A stretch of DNA of 64,000 nt from Enoplolaimus lenunculus (Eukaryota > Nematoda > Enoplea > Enoplida > Thoracostomopsidae): contig JASANG010003720.1 in the NCBI GenBank assembly GCA_030248215.1, forward strand, positions 186,001 to 250,000, read 5' to 3'. The position numbers and the translations under genes are program-made. Under the pieces are notes generated by a model. It saw nothing but the letters and a program-made list of their open reading frames with translations. It had not been told where the DNA came from and made no database searches. This document shows, piece after piece, positions 12,059 to 24,400 of the stretch; the first letter of the stretch is position 1; each line of letters opens with the position of its first letter.

Positions 12059-12273
12059 ACGCGGTAAATTCCAATGAGTTCATGTGAATTAACTCTTTCA
12101 GAACTCGGAATTTTTAATTGATTGAACTCATTCTGAGTTTAATTAATCAATTTACCCGGAATTAAATCAGGTCAGAGTGAGTAAATGTTTACCGATATTA
12201 ACTCAGAAATAACCAGAAATAACCAATTCTCTCTCTGAGTTGATTAATCAACTCATCGGGATTTTCAGTGCTT
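12059..12273. mobile_element. MITE family C, copy 2
   Basis: Opens CGCGGTAAATTCCAATGAGT and closes AACTCATCGGGATTTTCAGTG. It lies about 70 bases after copy 1, in the same general layout. Confidence 0.75.
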
Positions 12274-12597
12274 ACAATAACACGAAAACCTAATTATGCC
12301 CCACTCCAATAATAACAAAGGCCGCTAAATGCAGCAAAAGTAAACTTTCGGTTTCATTCTGTAATCACAAAACTTGAAATTTGACAATTTCAACCTTTTC
12401 GTACTTAAACAGTTTGCTGCATTGTTTCTAAGTATTTTTATATGCCACATTATTTACGCAAAATATAGCCGATTACTCTCCATTCACGTTTAAATACGAC
12501 GAAACATTAAATATTTAAAATATTGGCCCATGTTACGCTGAGGGCCGTAACGATGTCCTGGGACCACAACAAATAGAAGTGCAGTAGAGATACCACA

Positions 12598-12712
12598 CAC
12601 AAAATAAATTGTCATATATAAGACATTTTTGTCAATGTCTGAAATACGAGACATTTATGTCTTGAAAATTTAAGAAAGTAGGAGTCTTGAAATTTCAAGA
12701 CAATTTATTTAG
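12598..12712. mobile_element. short palindromic element, about 115 bp
   Basis: The arms AAATAAATTGTCATATATAA and TTTCAAGACAATTTATTT face each other, with two further 'gacatttttgtc' type inner palindromes. This is the only copy seen in the window. Confidence 0.55.
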
Positions 12713-12999
12713 GGTGCAACGACCCAAACACACTGTGAGAAGTTCGTGATTTTAGCTAAGCCCGGAATCATGTATCACGCCTTTATTCAGTTCTTTCTCG
12801 ATGTACGCTTATCGCTCTGATTCAATAACGCGGCCGGTAATATTTACTTTCCCTTCCAATACCTTTTACAACACCGATTATTACAAGCAAATCACAGGTT
12901 AAGAAATTCAACTTGTAGCCTGATCCGAAATCCTTAAAGCCTATGCCTGAATCTGTTTAGTCCAGCCACTGGCTTTAAATTACCAAAACTTTTACAATC

Positions 13000-13185
13000 C
13001 CAGAAACGCCGTGCAATCCTAACCCCGTTAGAATTACACCCCAGTTTGCCCAAGTACAAAACCGTGCACTGTAACCCCGTTAGAGATACACCAAATTTCC
13101 GACCAATGTAACCCCGTTAGATTTGGCCCAATCCGTGGTAGAATATATAGTAAACGTAATCCCGTTAGATTTACTAGACTAAGGT
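13000..13185. repeat. irregular repeat of the motif TAACCCCGTTAGA
   Basis: The motif occurs four times (near 13019, 13073, 13110 and 13157) with spacings of about 37-54 bases and small changes. No inverted ends. A CTCCGG-rich family P fragment follows to about 13280. Confidence 0.55.
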
Positions 13186-13589
13186 ACAACCGGCGGTCTG
13201 CCTCCGGTTCCTGGTCCGGCAGAAAAGGGACCTCCGACTCCGGCTCCGCAGAGTTTTTTGCCCTAGGTTCCAGCAATTTCGGTAGTAAAATTTTGCATAA
13301 TTTTCGAAATTTATTCGTTTGGAGCGTTTTGTTTCAAGTTTTGGCACATATTTGAGGAAAGAATTGCCAATTTTTCGTAAAAAAATAAGCGTTTTGCACC
13401 ATGTAGGGGCGTTGCCAGGGGTTTTCAGATGTCAACTGGTTCCGATTGAGATTTTAATTGTTTTACTGGCAAAACTTAAATTTCTAATAAAGTACATACC
13501 AGTGTTTTTGGCGCTTTTACTGTGAAAATCACTTGGTGCGGGTGGCTGCAAGGCGGCAGCCCCCATTTTGCTTGAAATCCCTTGAAATC

Positions 13590-13845
13590 GTAACATATGA
13601 AATCCAATGAGTTGATTAATAAATTCTGCTTGCGAGTTGGTTATTTCTGAATTAATATCAGTAAACAATTACTCACTCTGACTGTAGTTGATTTTCACTC
13701 TGAGTTGAGCTGACTCTGGTTGAGTTGGTTTAATTAACTCAGAATGAATTGAAGCGACTCAAAAAATTGACTTCTGATAGTCCTAACTCATACTGAGTGA
13801 TTCAACTTATTCCGAGTTAAAATCAACTTACTAAAATTTACAGTG
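13590..13845. mobile_element. MITE family C, copy 3
   Basis: Opens with AAATCCAATGAGTTGATTAA and closes AACTTACTAAAATTTACAGTG. The interior is GAGTTGA/TCAACTC motifs. Confidence 0.75.
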
Positions 13846-14164
13846 AAGTGTTTAAAGGGGCCGTTGTGTATAGTAAATATATTTATACACAATAATGAAG
13901 GGTGCAACCAGGGGGCTTCAGAGGTCAACTCGACCCGCTTGGACTTAGAAATTTAGTCAAATATACTGCGTTCGGCTTACTTACACCTAAAAAGTATGCA
14001 TGCAACTCTAGTTACATTACACCTATATATTTTTGACATTTGTGCGGCAATGATTCTTTACCCATTCAGAAACTGTATGAGCAACTCGTAGCTATCCGTC
14101 ATAAACAAACAAAACATAAACCTAAGCTAACTTTTTTGACATGTTAAACCTAGCTATGAAAATT

Positions 14165-14507
14165 TTACTGTTCAAAATCATACCTGATCGGTGAGAAAAT
14201 CTGAGATATCAGTTACGAACTGTTATTTATTTTTAACCAGCCCTCCGCCGACCTTCGTTACTGATACATATTCAGCATTACAACTAAGCGGTGAATTAAA
14301 TGTTTATCTTTTGTCAATAGCTTGTGATTTGGTCCTGGACTCATTTATGCGCTACAATTATGGATAATTGACATTGATGGACTCCAATTAGGGTTAAGGG
14401 ACTCTATCCGCTTTACGGACTCTTATTAGGGGTACGGAATTCTTTTGATTGGGACTGAAAATGGGACCCCCGTCTTATTACACCCATTTATTCGGGTCAC
14501 TACAGTA
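14165..14507 (+). mobile_element. MITE family F, left-truncated copy
   Basis: The right end is intact (TTATTCGGGTCACTACAGTA) and the interior blocks 'tacgaactgttatttatttt' and 'ggactccaattagggtta' match other F copies. The left ACTGTAGTGACCCG end is not found. Confidence 0.75.
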
Positions 14508-15329
14508 CTCAAGTGAAAGATTTCTCTCATTTTTCTAAATGGCAATGGAACCCAAATAATCTGAAGCGCTTCACCTCACCACACCAGCTGTCTAGAGTAC
14601 AACTGCAACCAAAGTAGTTTCAACTAGAGAATCATTCTTAACATAGACCATAACCATAGTAGACAACATTTCAGATTTCCGGTAAAAGTTTTAGAATTGG
14701 AATCTAAATACGATTAAGAATTTTCATTTAATGATATCCGTATGTTTTTAGCTTTTTCTATGATACGCAATTACTCCAACGGCCGGCCGACCGGTCACTA
14801 GTCGACGTACCTAGTAAACTTTGCCCGTTTTGCTCGCTCAATGCAATACAGCATCCGGCAAAGTTTTGCGTCATGGTCTGTTTCTTACAGCATCACCAAA
14901 TGTATTTAGCAAAAGTTTATGATCTTCCTGCGGCGTAGATTCTCTTCTTCATGGTATTTCAGTCTAAAAATTACACATTTAAAAACTTGAACGCAGATTA
15001 TCATATCTTTGGTATAACGGCCATTTTCAACCACTGAATATTTACTACAATCAAATCTGACTTAGCGATCCAGTGATACTCGCCACGTTACCCCAAGCGG
15101 TGCCCGTGGTTCATCCGGATTCCGTTTCCGCCCTTCCAATTTTTACTGTACTTTTGTATATATTTTATATTATTATTATTATTATTGTTCGTTGGTTTCG
15201 GTCGCTCTTTTGTCTTTCATTAGTTGTGCTGTTTTGCCTCAGCGTTGTACGTCAAAATTTAGCAAGCAGTGTTGAAATATGTCAAAAAATTTTGTAAGCA
15301 TTGCGCATAAATTAAGCTTAAATTTCTGG
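14508..15329. other. intergenic stretch, no gene recognised
   Basis: Contains a run of four adjacent perfect palindromes at 14781-14806 (reported as a finding) and a short (ATT)n tract at 15166-15188. Nothing else is recognised. Confidence 0.5.
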
Positions 15330-15405
15330 GGCTATATATATTTATATATATTATATATTACATATATATTTATATATTTATATATATATAAAATATATAT
15401 ATATT
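15330..15405. repeat. TA-rich simple repeat
   Basis: Repeated 'tatatatatttata' units. The open frames on both strands across it are low-complexity artefacts. Confidence 0.8.
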
Positions 15406-16320
15406 TGTGCGTTTTTAGCGTACAATGGGGGGTCTCATCGAACTTTATTTTCGCTTTCTGTATCAAACAACAGCTTCCCATCGCCCCACCCGGCGTCACA
15501 AAAGCGCAAACCGTTTGCCACAACTGCGTTTTATATAAGATGCACTCGCTGAACATTGGCTTCTATGTCTGAAACAGTCCAAAGTCACATATATATTTTT
15601 TGGGTTTAGTTGCGTGTTTTTTTCTACATTTTACCACGAATGCCAGGTTTCAAGAGTATAAAGCAATATTATGCTGCGTATATTACTACAAAAACGGTTG
15701 CAGTTTTGAGTTAAAAATGCTTTTTAATGCATTTTAAACGTAAAGACACACAGGTTGCAGCCGATATTTTGATGTTGGTAAATTTTCGAAAAATGGTACA
15801 AAATTTGTTTCCCGAATAGCAACAAATTAAAGCTAATTTCCGAACGGTTAAGTTTCTTCATTTTATTCAAGACGTTATTATTTAATTTCAAAATGCATTT
15901 TTAATATTTGACACCGAATTCTCGATCAAACCTTTTTTTTCTCGATTCCTTGAGTGTAAAATGATTTCTCTGCAACTTTTTTTGTTTTGTATTTTGATAT
16001 TTTAATTGGACGTATGTCGACTGTTCGGTGTATAAGAAATTGATTTTATACCTGGACGAGATGCGTATCGCGAATATTGCAGGACACTGCTCGAGTGTAG
16101 GCACAATAATTTTCGGCTGTTTGAGGTTGAGTTTTGGTATTACATATTTCAAAGTGGTTGGGTCACTGGATTAATTAAGCAGTTTTACGTATCGGTTTTG
16201 AACGGTTTTAAATTTACACATTTGTTGTCAGTTGCTCAGAGGATGTGGTTCAGCTTAAATCTGATTCTGGAACCGTCACACTGGTTGATATAAATATGTG
16301 AACGGTGATGTATTTTGCCA
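15406..16320. other. intergenic stretch with no recognised feature
   Basis: No gene or paired repeat ends seen; plain AT-rich sequence. Confidence 0.5.
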
Positions 16321-16324
16321 GTGG

Positions 16325-16620
16325 ACATCAGGGACCGTAGCCAGCTCGACATGTGCAGGGGGAGCGAACATTTTTTACGAGTAAGAATTTCACATGGATT
16401 TGCAAGCGAGGTTGAAAGTTTCCTAGGCAACCAAAACGTTACCAGGCATGGGCGTCTCCACGGCGGGCACTGGGGGCCGTACCCTCCGCCCCTCCCCCCC
16501 CAAATGCGGCTGGCGCCTTCCCCCCAAAAAAGTCTGTCTAAAAGCAAACAATGTTGAATTGCAACAACTGTAGGGGCCCACAAAATTATTCCGAGCCCCC
16601 GCCCCCCAAATATAATTTTC
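16325..16620. repeat. GC-rich interspersed repeat related to family E
   Basis: Begins 'gggaccgtagccagctcgac', shares the 'tcacatggatttgcaagcgaggttgaaa' type block with family E copies (19395-19500, 29930-30100, 35885-36045, 47430-47600), then runs into a G/C-rich stretch. Open frames here lie in the repeat. Confidence 0.5.
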
Positions 16621-16969
16621 TGTGGACGTCCGCGTTTTCAGGGGAAGGAGACCAAATGGCTTGATAGAATTTGCTAAAGTAATTAAAAAAACATTGCGCT
16701 TTCGGTACAGTTTACTGCGATCAACCTGCTTAAACATATTATTAAGGTACGATTTACTTTAAACTGTATGCAGAAAATTTTGAAACCATCATTGAAAGTC
16801 TTAAATATGTATATTTTAATGCTTCTATTCCAGCTGAATAAAGTCAAAAATCACCAAAACAGTCATAGGTTCGCCAGTACGTAAACACGTATTGCCCGTT
16901 GCGGAATGAATTTTTAACAAAAATAAACAACAAGCGGTTCTGATTGCAGATTATATAACTTGAGACCGA

Positions 16970-17177
16970 TGTAAAGAACACGGGCGGAACAGCATTATAA
17001 GCATATTTTTAAGCCTAAGCCTCAGCCTAAACCTAAGCCTAAGCCTAAACCTAAGCCTAAGCCTAAGCCTAAGCGTAAACCTAAGCTTAAGGCAATCAAA
17101 AACGTTAGTCTAAAGTTTACGCTTACTCTACTTTAGTCCAACAGAAAAACGTTCCGCCCCTGATCTTTACATGGGCC
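16970..17177 (-). mobile_element. MITE family A (GTAAAGA ends)
   Basis: Opens ACCGATGTAAAGAACACGGG and closes CCCTGATCTTTACATGGGCC. The core has about ten CCTAAG hexamers. Intergenic. Confidence 0.85.
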
Positions 17178-18130
17178 AAACTTGAAAATTTACGACAATT
17201 TTGGGCTATTGAAGGTGATTATCGCGAATAGACGACACACAATTGAAGTTGTAAATCTGCCAATTAAAACATTTAAAGTATCGTAGGTGTTCTGGCATTA
17301 GTTCTAAACACAGTGCCAAATGTTCCAATTGTTCCCGAAATTGCGTACCAAATGTAATATTATTTTGAAGCAAAACACGCCAATAACTTTTGTGTTATTA
17401 ATTCATTGCACACAAAAAAATTGCATTTATAAAGCGCTGCAAGGTGTGTGTTGCACTTTAATCGATTATACAACTCATTTATGGTGCTAAAAAGAGTAAC
17501 GCGTTATTTTTTTTCGAAAAACATTAGCTTACAGCTTACGTAGCCGCTTTTAAATATGCCACCTGTGTCTGCTTCTGTATATGAACGGTTTCTGATTTGT
17601 GCCACCGCTTTGTAGAAACAAGAGTGTATACATATTGCATTTATTTTTTTGACCATTTTGTTTTTAGCACTGTATGTCTTAGCTGTATATTGTAGAATTT
17701 TTGTATAAAATATCAATACGTTTTATTTTTAAAATGCACTACTGCAAGTGTCTTATAGCTTCACCGCTGCGCACACACACCGGTAAAATGTTATTTTCGT
17801 CGTTTTTTGTCCGCTTGGGAGACACTCACAAGCGTATTTAATCAGATACCGCTGTGTATGGCGTTGAGGCACCTATGTTAATGAATTTTAAGTTCTTCCA
17901 GCCATCACAACGCTCTCTTGACTGATAATACAAACGAACGGTAAAGTCTACGGAATAAAAGATACAAAACTTACGGTGTTAAAATCTTTAAAACAGGCAG
18001 CAGATTGCAAACTTATATCAAAAATAGCATCGGCAGTGTTTTCATACATTGTTCAAAAAATAAGTGTGTAGAACTCTTACACGGTGTTCAATAGAAAATG
18101 TTACCCGAAAAAACGATGATTAAAACTTTT
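17178..18130. other. intergenic stretch with no recognised feature
   Basis: AT-rich sequence with no gene, array or paired ends that I can support. Confidence 0.5.
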
Positions 18131-18982
18131 TATTTGAGAATTTAAATATTTCAACTTTTGAAAAATTTAAATATTTAAACTTTTGAAAAAATAAATATTT
18201 AAACTTTTGAAAAATTAAATTATTAAACTGTTGAAAAATTTAAATATTTCCACTTTTGAAAAATTGAAATATTTAAACTTTTGAAAAATTTAAATTTTTA
18301 AACTTTTGAAAAATTTAAATTTTTAAACTTTTGAAAAATTTAAATATTTAAACTTTTGAAAAATTTAAATATTTAAACTTTTGAAAAATTTAAATTTTTA
18401 AACTTTTGAAAAATTTAAATATTTAAACTTTTGAAAAATTTAAATTTTTAAACTTTTGAAAAATTTAAATATTTAAACTTTTGAAAAATTAAATTATTAA
18501 ACTATTGAAAAATTCGAATATTTCCACTTTAGAAAAATTGAAATATTACAACTTTTGAAAAAATTAAATATTTAAACTTTTGAAAAATTTAAATTTTTAA
18601 ACCTTTGAAAAAATAAATATTTAAACTTTTGAAAAAATAAATATTTAAACGTTTGAAAAATTAAATTATTAAACTGTTGAAAAATTTAAATATTTCCACT
18701 TATGGAAAATTTAAATATTTAAACTTTTAAAAACTAAAAAAATATCTAAACTTTTGAAAAATTGAAATATTTAAATTTTTGAAAAATTAAATTATTAAAC
18801 TGTTGAAAAATTTAAATATTTCCACTTTTAAAAAACTTAAATATGTAAACATTTGAAAAATGTAAATATTTAAACTTTTGAAAAATTTAAATATTTAAAC
18901 TTTTGAAAAATTTAAATTTTTAAACTTTTGAAAAATTTAAATTTTTAAACTTTTGAAAAATTTAAATTTTTAAACTTTTGAA
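18131..18982. repeat. 25-bp AT-rich minisatellite, about 34 units
   Basis: Units of 25 bp such as TTGAAAAATTTAAATATTTA followed by AACTT. Two variants alternate in the middle, with AAATATTTAAA or AAATTTTTAAA in the same place. The edges have more diverged units than the centre, as expected from unequal exchange. Confidence 0.92.
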
Positions 18983-19394
18983 AGTACTTGTGTATAGTGC
19001 CGAATACTACTATTTCAAAAGCGAGTGAATATGACGTGTTCATTTTTTACCGGTTACCATATTCATAGTTTTGATACAAAAATAAACGCGTTTTGATGGG
19101 TGAAGATATTTGAGAAGCTTTTTTTCAATATTTTTATCGCAGTTAAAAACGCCGTTTTTCGTTTTACGCTGTAAGCAAAAAAATTGGTATCAAAAATAAA
19201 AATCAAAATGGATGTCACAACGAAACAGTTTCGACGGGATTTATGTAGCACTCTTATACGTGGAACATTTGTTCCAAAATGCCTTTAAGGGAGGGAACCA
19301 CAAAAAGTATATATAGCGACTTGAAGACTTAACCGCAACGTCATAAGCTTTTCATTCGGATCAAAAAGGTCTGTTTCTGACGAAGATGCAAGCC

Positions 19395-19500
19395 CGTAGC
19401 TAGCTCACCTTGCTAGCGGGGCTAAAAAATTTTTCAGGACGGGCATTCAAGGGTTTTCAATGAGTTACACGAAGGTTAAAAAGTTTTTCTGGTGGGGAGC
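19395..19500. repeat. family E repeat, short copy
   Basis: Starts 'cccgtagctagctcacctt' and continues with 'gggctaaaaaatttttcagg' and 'gggttttcaatgagttacac'. The same order is seen at 29930-30100, 35885-36045 and 47430-47600. Confidence 0.65.
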
Positions 19501-19589
19501 TCACACAAAAAGCGGGTGATGTTAACTTCTTCGAACCGTCAGGTCGGGTTCGGAACCCAGCTTCAAATGAGATTTTATATCGCTGAAAT

Positions 19590-20050
19590 GGTGGCTATCA
19601 GGGTACAACTGGAGGTCTGTCTTCGATTCCGGCATTCTATATTAATTTTAATGTGACATTTTTCTCCGGTTTCAGAATACAAACGGAAGTTAGCCTCCGG
19701 CTCCTGCAGAAAATCGGCCTTCGGCTCCGGCTTCGGTAAGACTTTTTGCCGGACGTTCCGGCAATTTCGGTTGTAAAATTTTGCGTAATTTTGCATAATT
19801 TATCTGTTTAGCGCGTTTCGTTATACTTTTGTCACTACTTTCAGGAAAGAATTTTCGAAATTTCGTCATGAAATTAGCGTATAAAGCCGAACAACTTAAC
19901 AACATATTGCAGATATTGGCAAAAAATAACTAATTAACCATCATTTTTACTACCTAATTTCGCCTCACGTCCGGATCCGGTTGCGGTTCGGGCAAGTTTC
20001 GTTGACCTCCTACTCTGGTATTTTTCACCTCCTGTTGCACCTTGGTAGCT
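19590..20050. repeat. CTCCGG-rich repeats (family P), two fragments
   Basis: 19590-19780 and 19940-20050 hold 'ctccggcttcgg' type motifs; the second closely matches 1290-1390 ('gttgacctcctactctggta', 'ttttcacctcctgttgcacc'). Confidence 0.5.
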
Positions 20051-20612
20051 ATGTATTTAGCACTTTCTGGCATTCTGTTATTTACTAAAAACTATTTAAG
20101 TTTGTACTTGGATAAATTATAACTCATATGCGTTTTTGTTGCGAACTAAATGTAAAACGACAATCTATCCGTTGCAGTAGCTCATACTGAATATATAAAT
20201 AGTTATTGGATACAATCAGCCATTGAATACCGCCCGCTAGCCTGGATCTTGGAATAATTTCTTAGTATTATTACAGTTAAAATTAAATTTCAAACTTTCC
20301 AAAAATATCACTTGATATCAAAATACGCCTCAAATGAAACAATAATCAGGTTTGCCGCGAAAATGGTTTAATGTACTTCAGTGACCATGGAGTATAATTT
20401 GGACAGTGTATGAAATCGGACTATCAGTGATCGTACGATTTGTTGCTGATGAAACGAAGGAAAGTGTTTAGGTGATACCAGAGACACCAAGTCTTGAATC
20501 AGCTCAACCTTAGCAAGCCCTGTTTTGAAGCTCAACAGTAAAATAAATCAAAATACTTAACAACCATTTTTGTCGTCAAATATTGAAATAGCATCGATAA
20601 ATCCGACTCAAA
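20051..20612 (+). other. region just upstream of the Na+/Ca2+ exchanger start codon
   Basis: Should hold the first exon's 5' UTR and promoter, unless transcription starts from an earlier exon. No convincing TATA box or initiator could be chosen; no repeat element is recognised in the last 500 bases. Confidence 0.4.
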
Positions 20613-21423
20613 ATGTCCTGTTATTCGGCACTAATTTTTGCGATCACATTGTTCTCGTTGCTCATCCTCACATCAACTACAAACTCGCCAAATTCAACCG
20701 CTAAAGTATGCTCAACAGCAACTCCGCCATGCGAAGACGGTATGATACTTCCGGCATGGAAACCAATTACCGGAATCGGAACTGGAGACCGCGTCGGTCG
20801 GGCGTTGTTGTATTTTCTCGCAATGGTGTATATGTTTCTTGGCGTTTCGATCATTTCTGATCGATTTATGGCGTCGATTGAAGTAATTACGTCAAAAGAA
20901 CGCGAAATTACCGTCAAAAAAGATACCGGTGAAATATTTAAAGTTACCGTTCGCGTATGGAACGAAACGGTGTCTAATTTGACTCTAATGGCGCTTGGGT
21001 CGTCAGCGCCAGAAATTATGCTGTCAGTGATTGAAGTGTGCGGCAACCATTTTAACGCCGGCGACTTAGGGCCAAACACTATTGTCGGATCAGCGGCGTT
21101 CAATTTATTTATGATAATTGCACTTTGCGTCTACGTTATACCGTCACCGCAAACGCGTGTGCAACGACACCCGCAAGTGTTTGCAGTTACTGCAACATGG
21201 AGTGTGTTTGCGTATATTTGGCTGTATATCATTCTTGCAGTTTCGTCGTACGAACGCATTGAGATATGGGAGGGTGTGGTTACGTTTGCATTTTTTCCAC
21301 TCACAGTTCTGACGGCGTATATAGCAGACCGCAAATTGTTCCCGAAACAAATTTTGGGTAAAAGATTTCGTGCGACCGCGACGAAAGTTGGAGCTGACGA
21401 CGTTGAACTGCAAACCGCGGACG
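20613..21423 (+). CDS. NCX exon 1: signal segment, first membrane bundle, alpha-1 repeat
   Basis: ATG is preceded by 'ctcaaa'. Encodes residues 1-270 and ends phase 1 at donor GGTAAGTG. NETVSNLTLMALGSSAPEI and GPNTIVGSAAFN mark the alpha-1 region. In vertebrate NCX genes one large coding exon covers this and the next exon together; here an intron of about 1.2 kb splits it just after the XIP-like basic stretch. Confidence 0.95.
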
Positions 21424-24400
21424 GTAAGTGAAATCAAAACAATGCTCAAACCAGGTCAAGATGTTCGTCAATGGCGGATCCATGGGGGCGCCACCCCGGC
21501 CGTGGCCCCTTCCCCAACAGCATCTCGACAAAAATTATATAGCAATTTTGTGACAATAGTTCGTGGTTTGTGTGAGGGTCAAAAATAAGTTTATTACCTG
21601 TGAAATTTTGGCACCCCGTCATTTTGAGATTCTGGATCCGCCAATGATGTTATCCTTAAACTGACCGATGTTAGTCTTTGGGGGTCCGTCTTACGAGACT
21701 CCAATCAAGTAAGCTTAGGCTTTCGACTAATTTTTGCATAGGTTTACGCTTATTTTAATGGTTTATCCTTATGTTGGTACTGTGGCTTAGACTTGGTTAA
21801 GTTATGGGATATACTTAGACTGCTTTTACGTATCGAAAAGTAGCAGCGGCTTTACACTGCTCAAAGCTGCATACTTTATGCCTAATAGTGAACATGAAAT
21901 ACATTTATTACCGTACTTTTGAAGCAATTAACTACACTACAAAAAATGGTGTGTCAAATTGACTCTATCCGAAATGCGCTTTTCAGGTCTACACAAATTG
22001 AGTCAAAATTCGACTCCACCAGAGTCACATTTGACTTACTGAGTCACACGTTTGATTCTAGCGGAGTCCTAATTAGACTCAGTTTGTGTAGTTCTGAAAA
22101 GCCTACTTCGGAGAGAGTCAACACTTTGACGCACTATTTTTTGCAGGGTATAACAGTCGGACTTGGACCTATAGACGGAAGCAGAGGCTTCCATCTTGCT
22201 AGTTATGACTCCGTTTGAAATTTTACTATGACTTATGCTATTTTTATTGTTATTCTTTTTGCTGGAATGACTACTATATTTTGCGATTGCTGGTTACAAG
22301 ACAATAGGATATTATAAATGACGACGATAATTTAGGCAAATTCAAGAGCGTCACCAGGACAAGACTCAACGGTCATGGGTCCATCCCCTTTTAAACTCAT
22401 CGAGTTAACTCAATAAAAAAGGTTTCAACTTTTGCAACTGTAACCCAGGAACATCCCCGCATCAAAATTTTTGTTACTAAATACGACCCTGTTGATAGTA
22501 AAATCTCTGACTCCCAAAGCTATGCCTCTGCTTGCGGTGACTCGACTTCAATTTTAACGTCAATTACAGTAGTGCTACACTCATTCGTTTAAGGTCACTT
22601 AGTGCAAGAATCACTCAATCCGGAAGTCGCCGCGTTCGAAAAAACACGCAACGAATTCATGGAAATATTCCGCGAACTGCGCAAAAAGCATCCGAACGCT
22701 GAAATATCGCAACTTCAAGAGATGGCCGAGTACGAAATGTTGAATCGTGGCCCAAAATCGCGTGCGTTCTATCGAGTTCAAGCGACACGAAAATTGGTCG
22801 GTGGAGGCAACGTCATTAAACGAAAGCTTGAAAAAGAGCATCATAAAAGCACTGAAGCGTTGTCAAAAGAAGAAGACATCAAACACAAATATACGACAAA
22901 AGTATTTTTCGATCCAGGACACTATACCGTACTGGAAAACGTTGGCACATTCGACGTTGTCGTATCGCGTGAAGGCGGACCACCGGATACGACAATTATG
23001 GTCGATTATCGAACCGAAGATGGTTCCGCAAACGCTGGATCAGATTATGTTGCCAAATCTGGAACGCTCACACTGTATCCAGAAGATGAACACGCACATA
23101 TTCCAATCGAAATCATTGACGACGATGTTTTCGAGGAAGACGAACACTTTTATATTCAACTGGAAAACATCCGCGTGCGAACCAAAGACGGCCTTCAGCT
23201 GGATCCGACTAAACTTGGCGGAATGCCAATGGCACAGCTTGAACCACCGTACACGGCAACAGTGATGATTTTGGACGACGATCACGCTGGTGTGTTTGCG
23301 TTCGAGTCTGGCGAAATATCAACACCGGAAAGTGTGGGCGATTTCTACGTCAAAGTGATGCGACATTCTGGAGCGCGTGGCAAAGTGCTGATACCGTATC
23401 GAACGGTTGATGGCAGCGCAATTGGAGGCAAAGATTACGAATCCCACGAAGGCGAATTAATTTTCGATAACGACGAAGTCGAGTGAGTAAAAACAGTGCA
23501 GGAGCGTAGACCACAATTCTGTTAGGGATGCTGTTGGACGACCAATTGCGACACATTTTAATTGTGTTATTAACCCCTGATATATACATATATATGTATA
23601 TATAATTACTTATATGTATATATAGTTCTGTATTTTAGTATTTAAAATATATTTAATCAGGACGTAAAAAACAGAAAATAGTTTTTGGTTTTATTAATTT
23701 TGAGCGGTTTAGATCCCAAGACGGGAGCTTACGCGCTGAACAATATTTTTTTGCTTTGGCTTAGGCTTACATTTAGGAATATGTAGATACTACTGTTACG
23801 ACCCTAAATTGGCTTCAGCGTCTATGCTTGTAGCATAATTCATTGCACATTAATCATCTTGGCCCATTTAAAAATCAGGAGCGGAAGATTTTCTGCGGGA
23901 CTACAATACAACGAGCTTACGCTTTGTACAATATTTTTTTTGCTTTGGCTTAGGCTTACGTTTAAGGAACATGTTGGTACTACTGTTACGGCCCTGTTCT
24001 ATACATTGGCTTCAACGTCTATGCTGCTAGCATAATTCATTGTACAAAAATAGCATTTGCATATACAGCCAGCCTGAAAATATATTTGCTATTTTGTTTT
24101 GTTTCAGAAAACACATCAAAATTGGAATTGTGGACGATCAGGATTATGAGAAAAATGAAGTGTTTTATATTGAACTGCAGGAACCAGTTTGGGTTAAAAA
24201 TTTAACAGGTAAGCGGTGTTTTTGTACTTGAATGCGTGCGGTATTTATTTGGTTAAAGTCGCAATCAAAACGTTATTGCATCGATTTCAACGGCCAATGT
24301 TACTTTAAGGGGCGTAACAGTAGATTAAGCGTATTCCGAAGCCTAAGCGTCAGCCTAAGCATTCCACAAAATGAGTTCTTAAGCCTAAGCCTAAGCCTAA

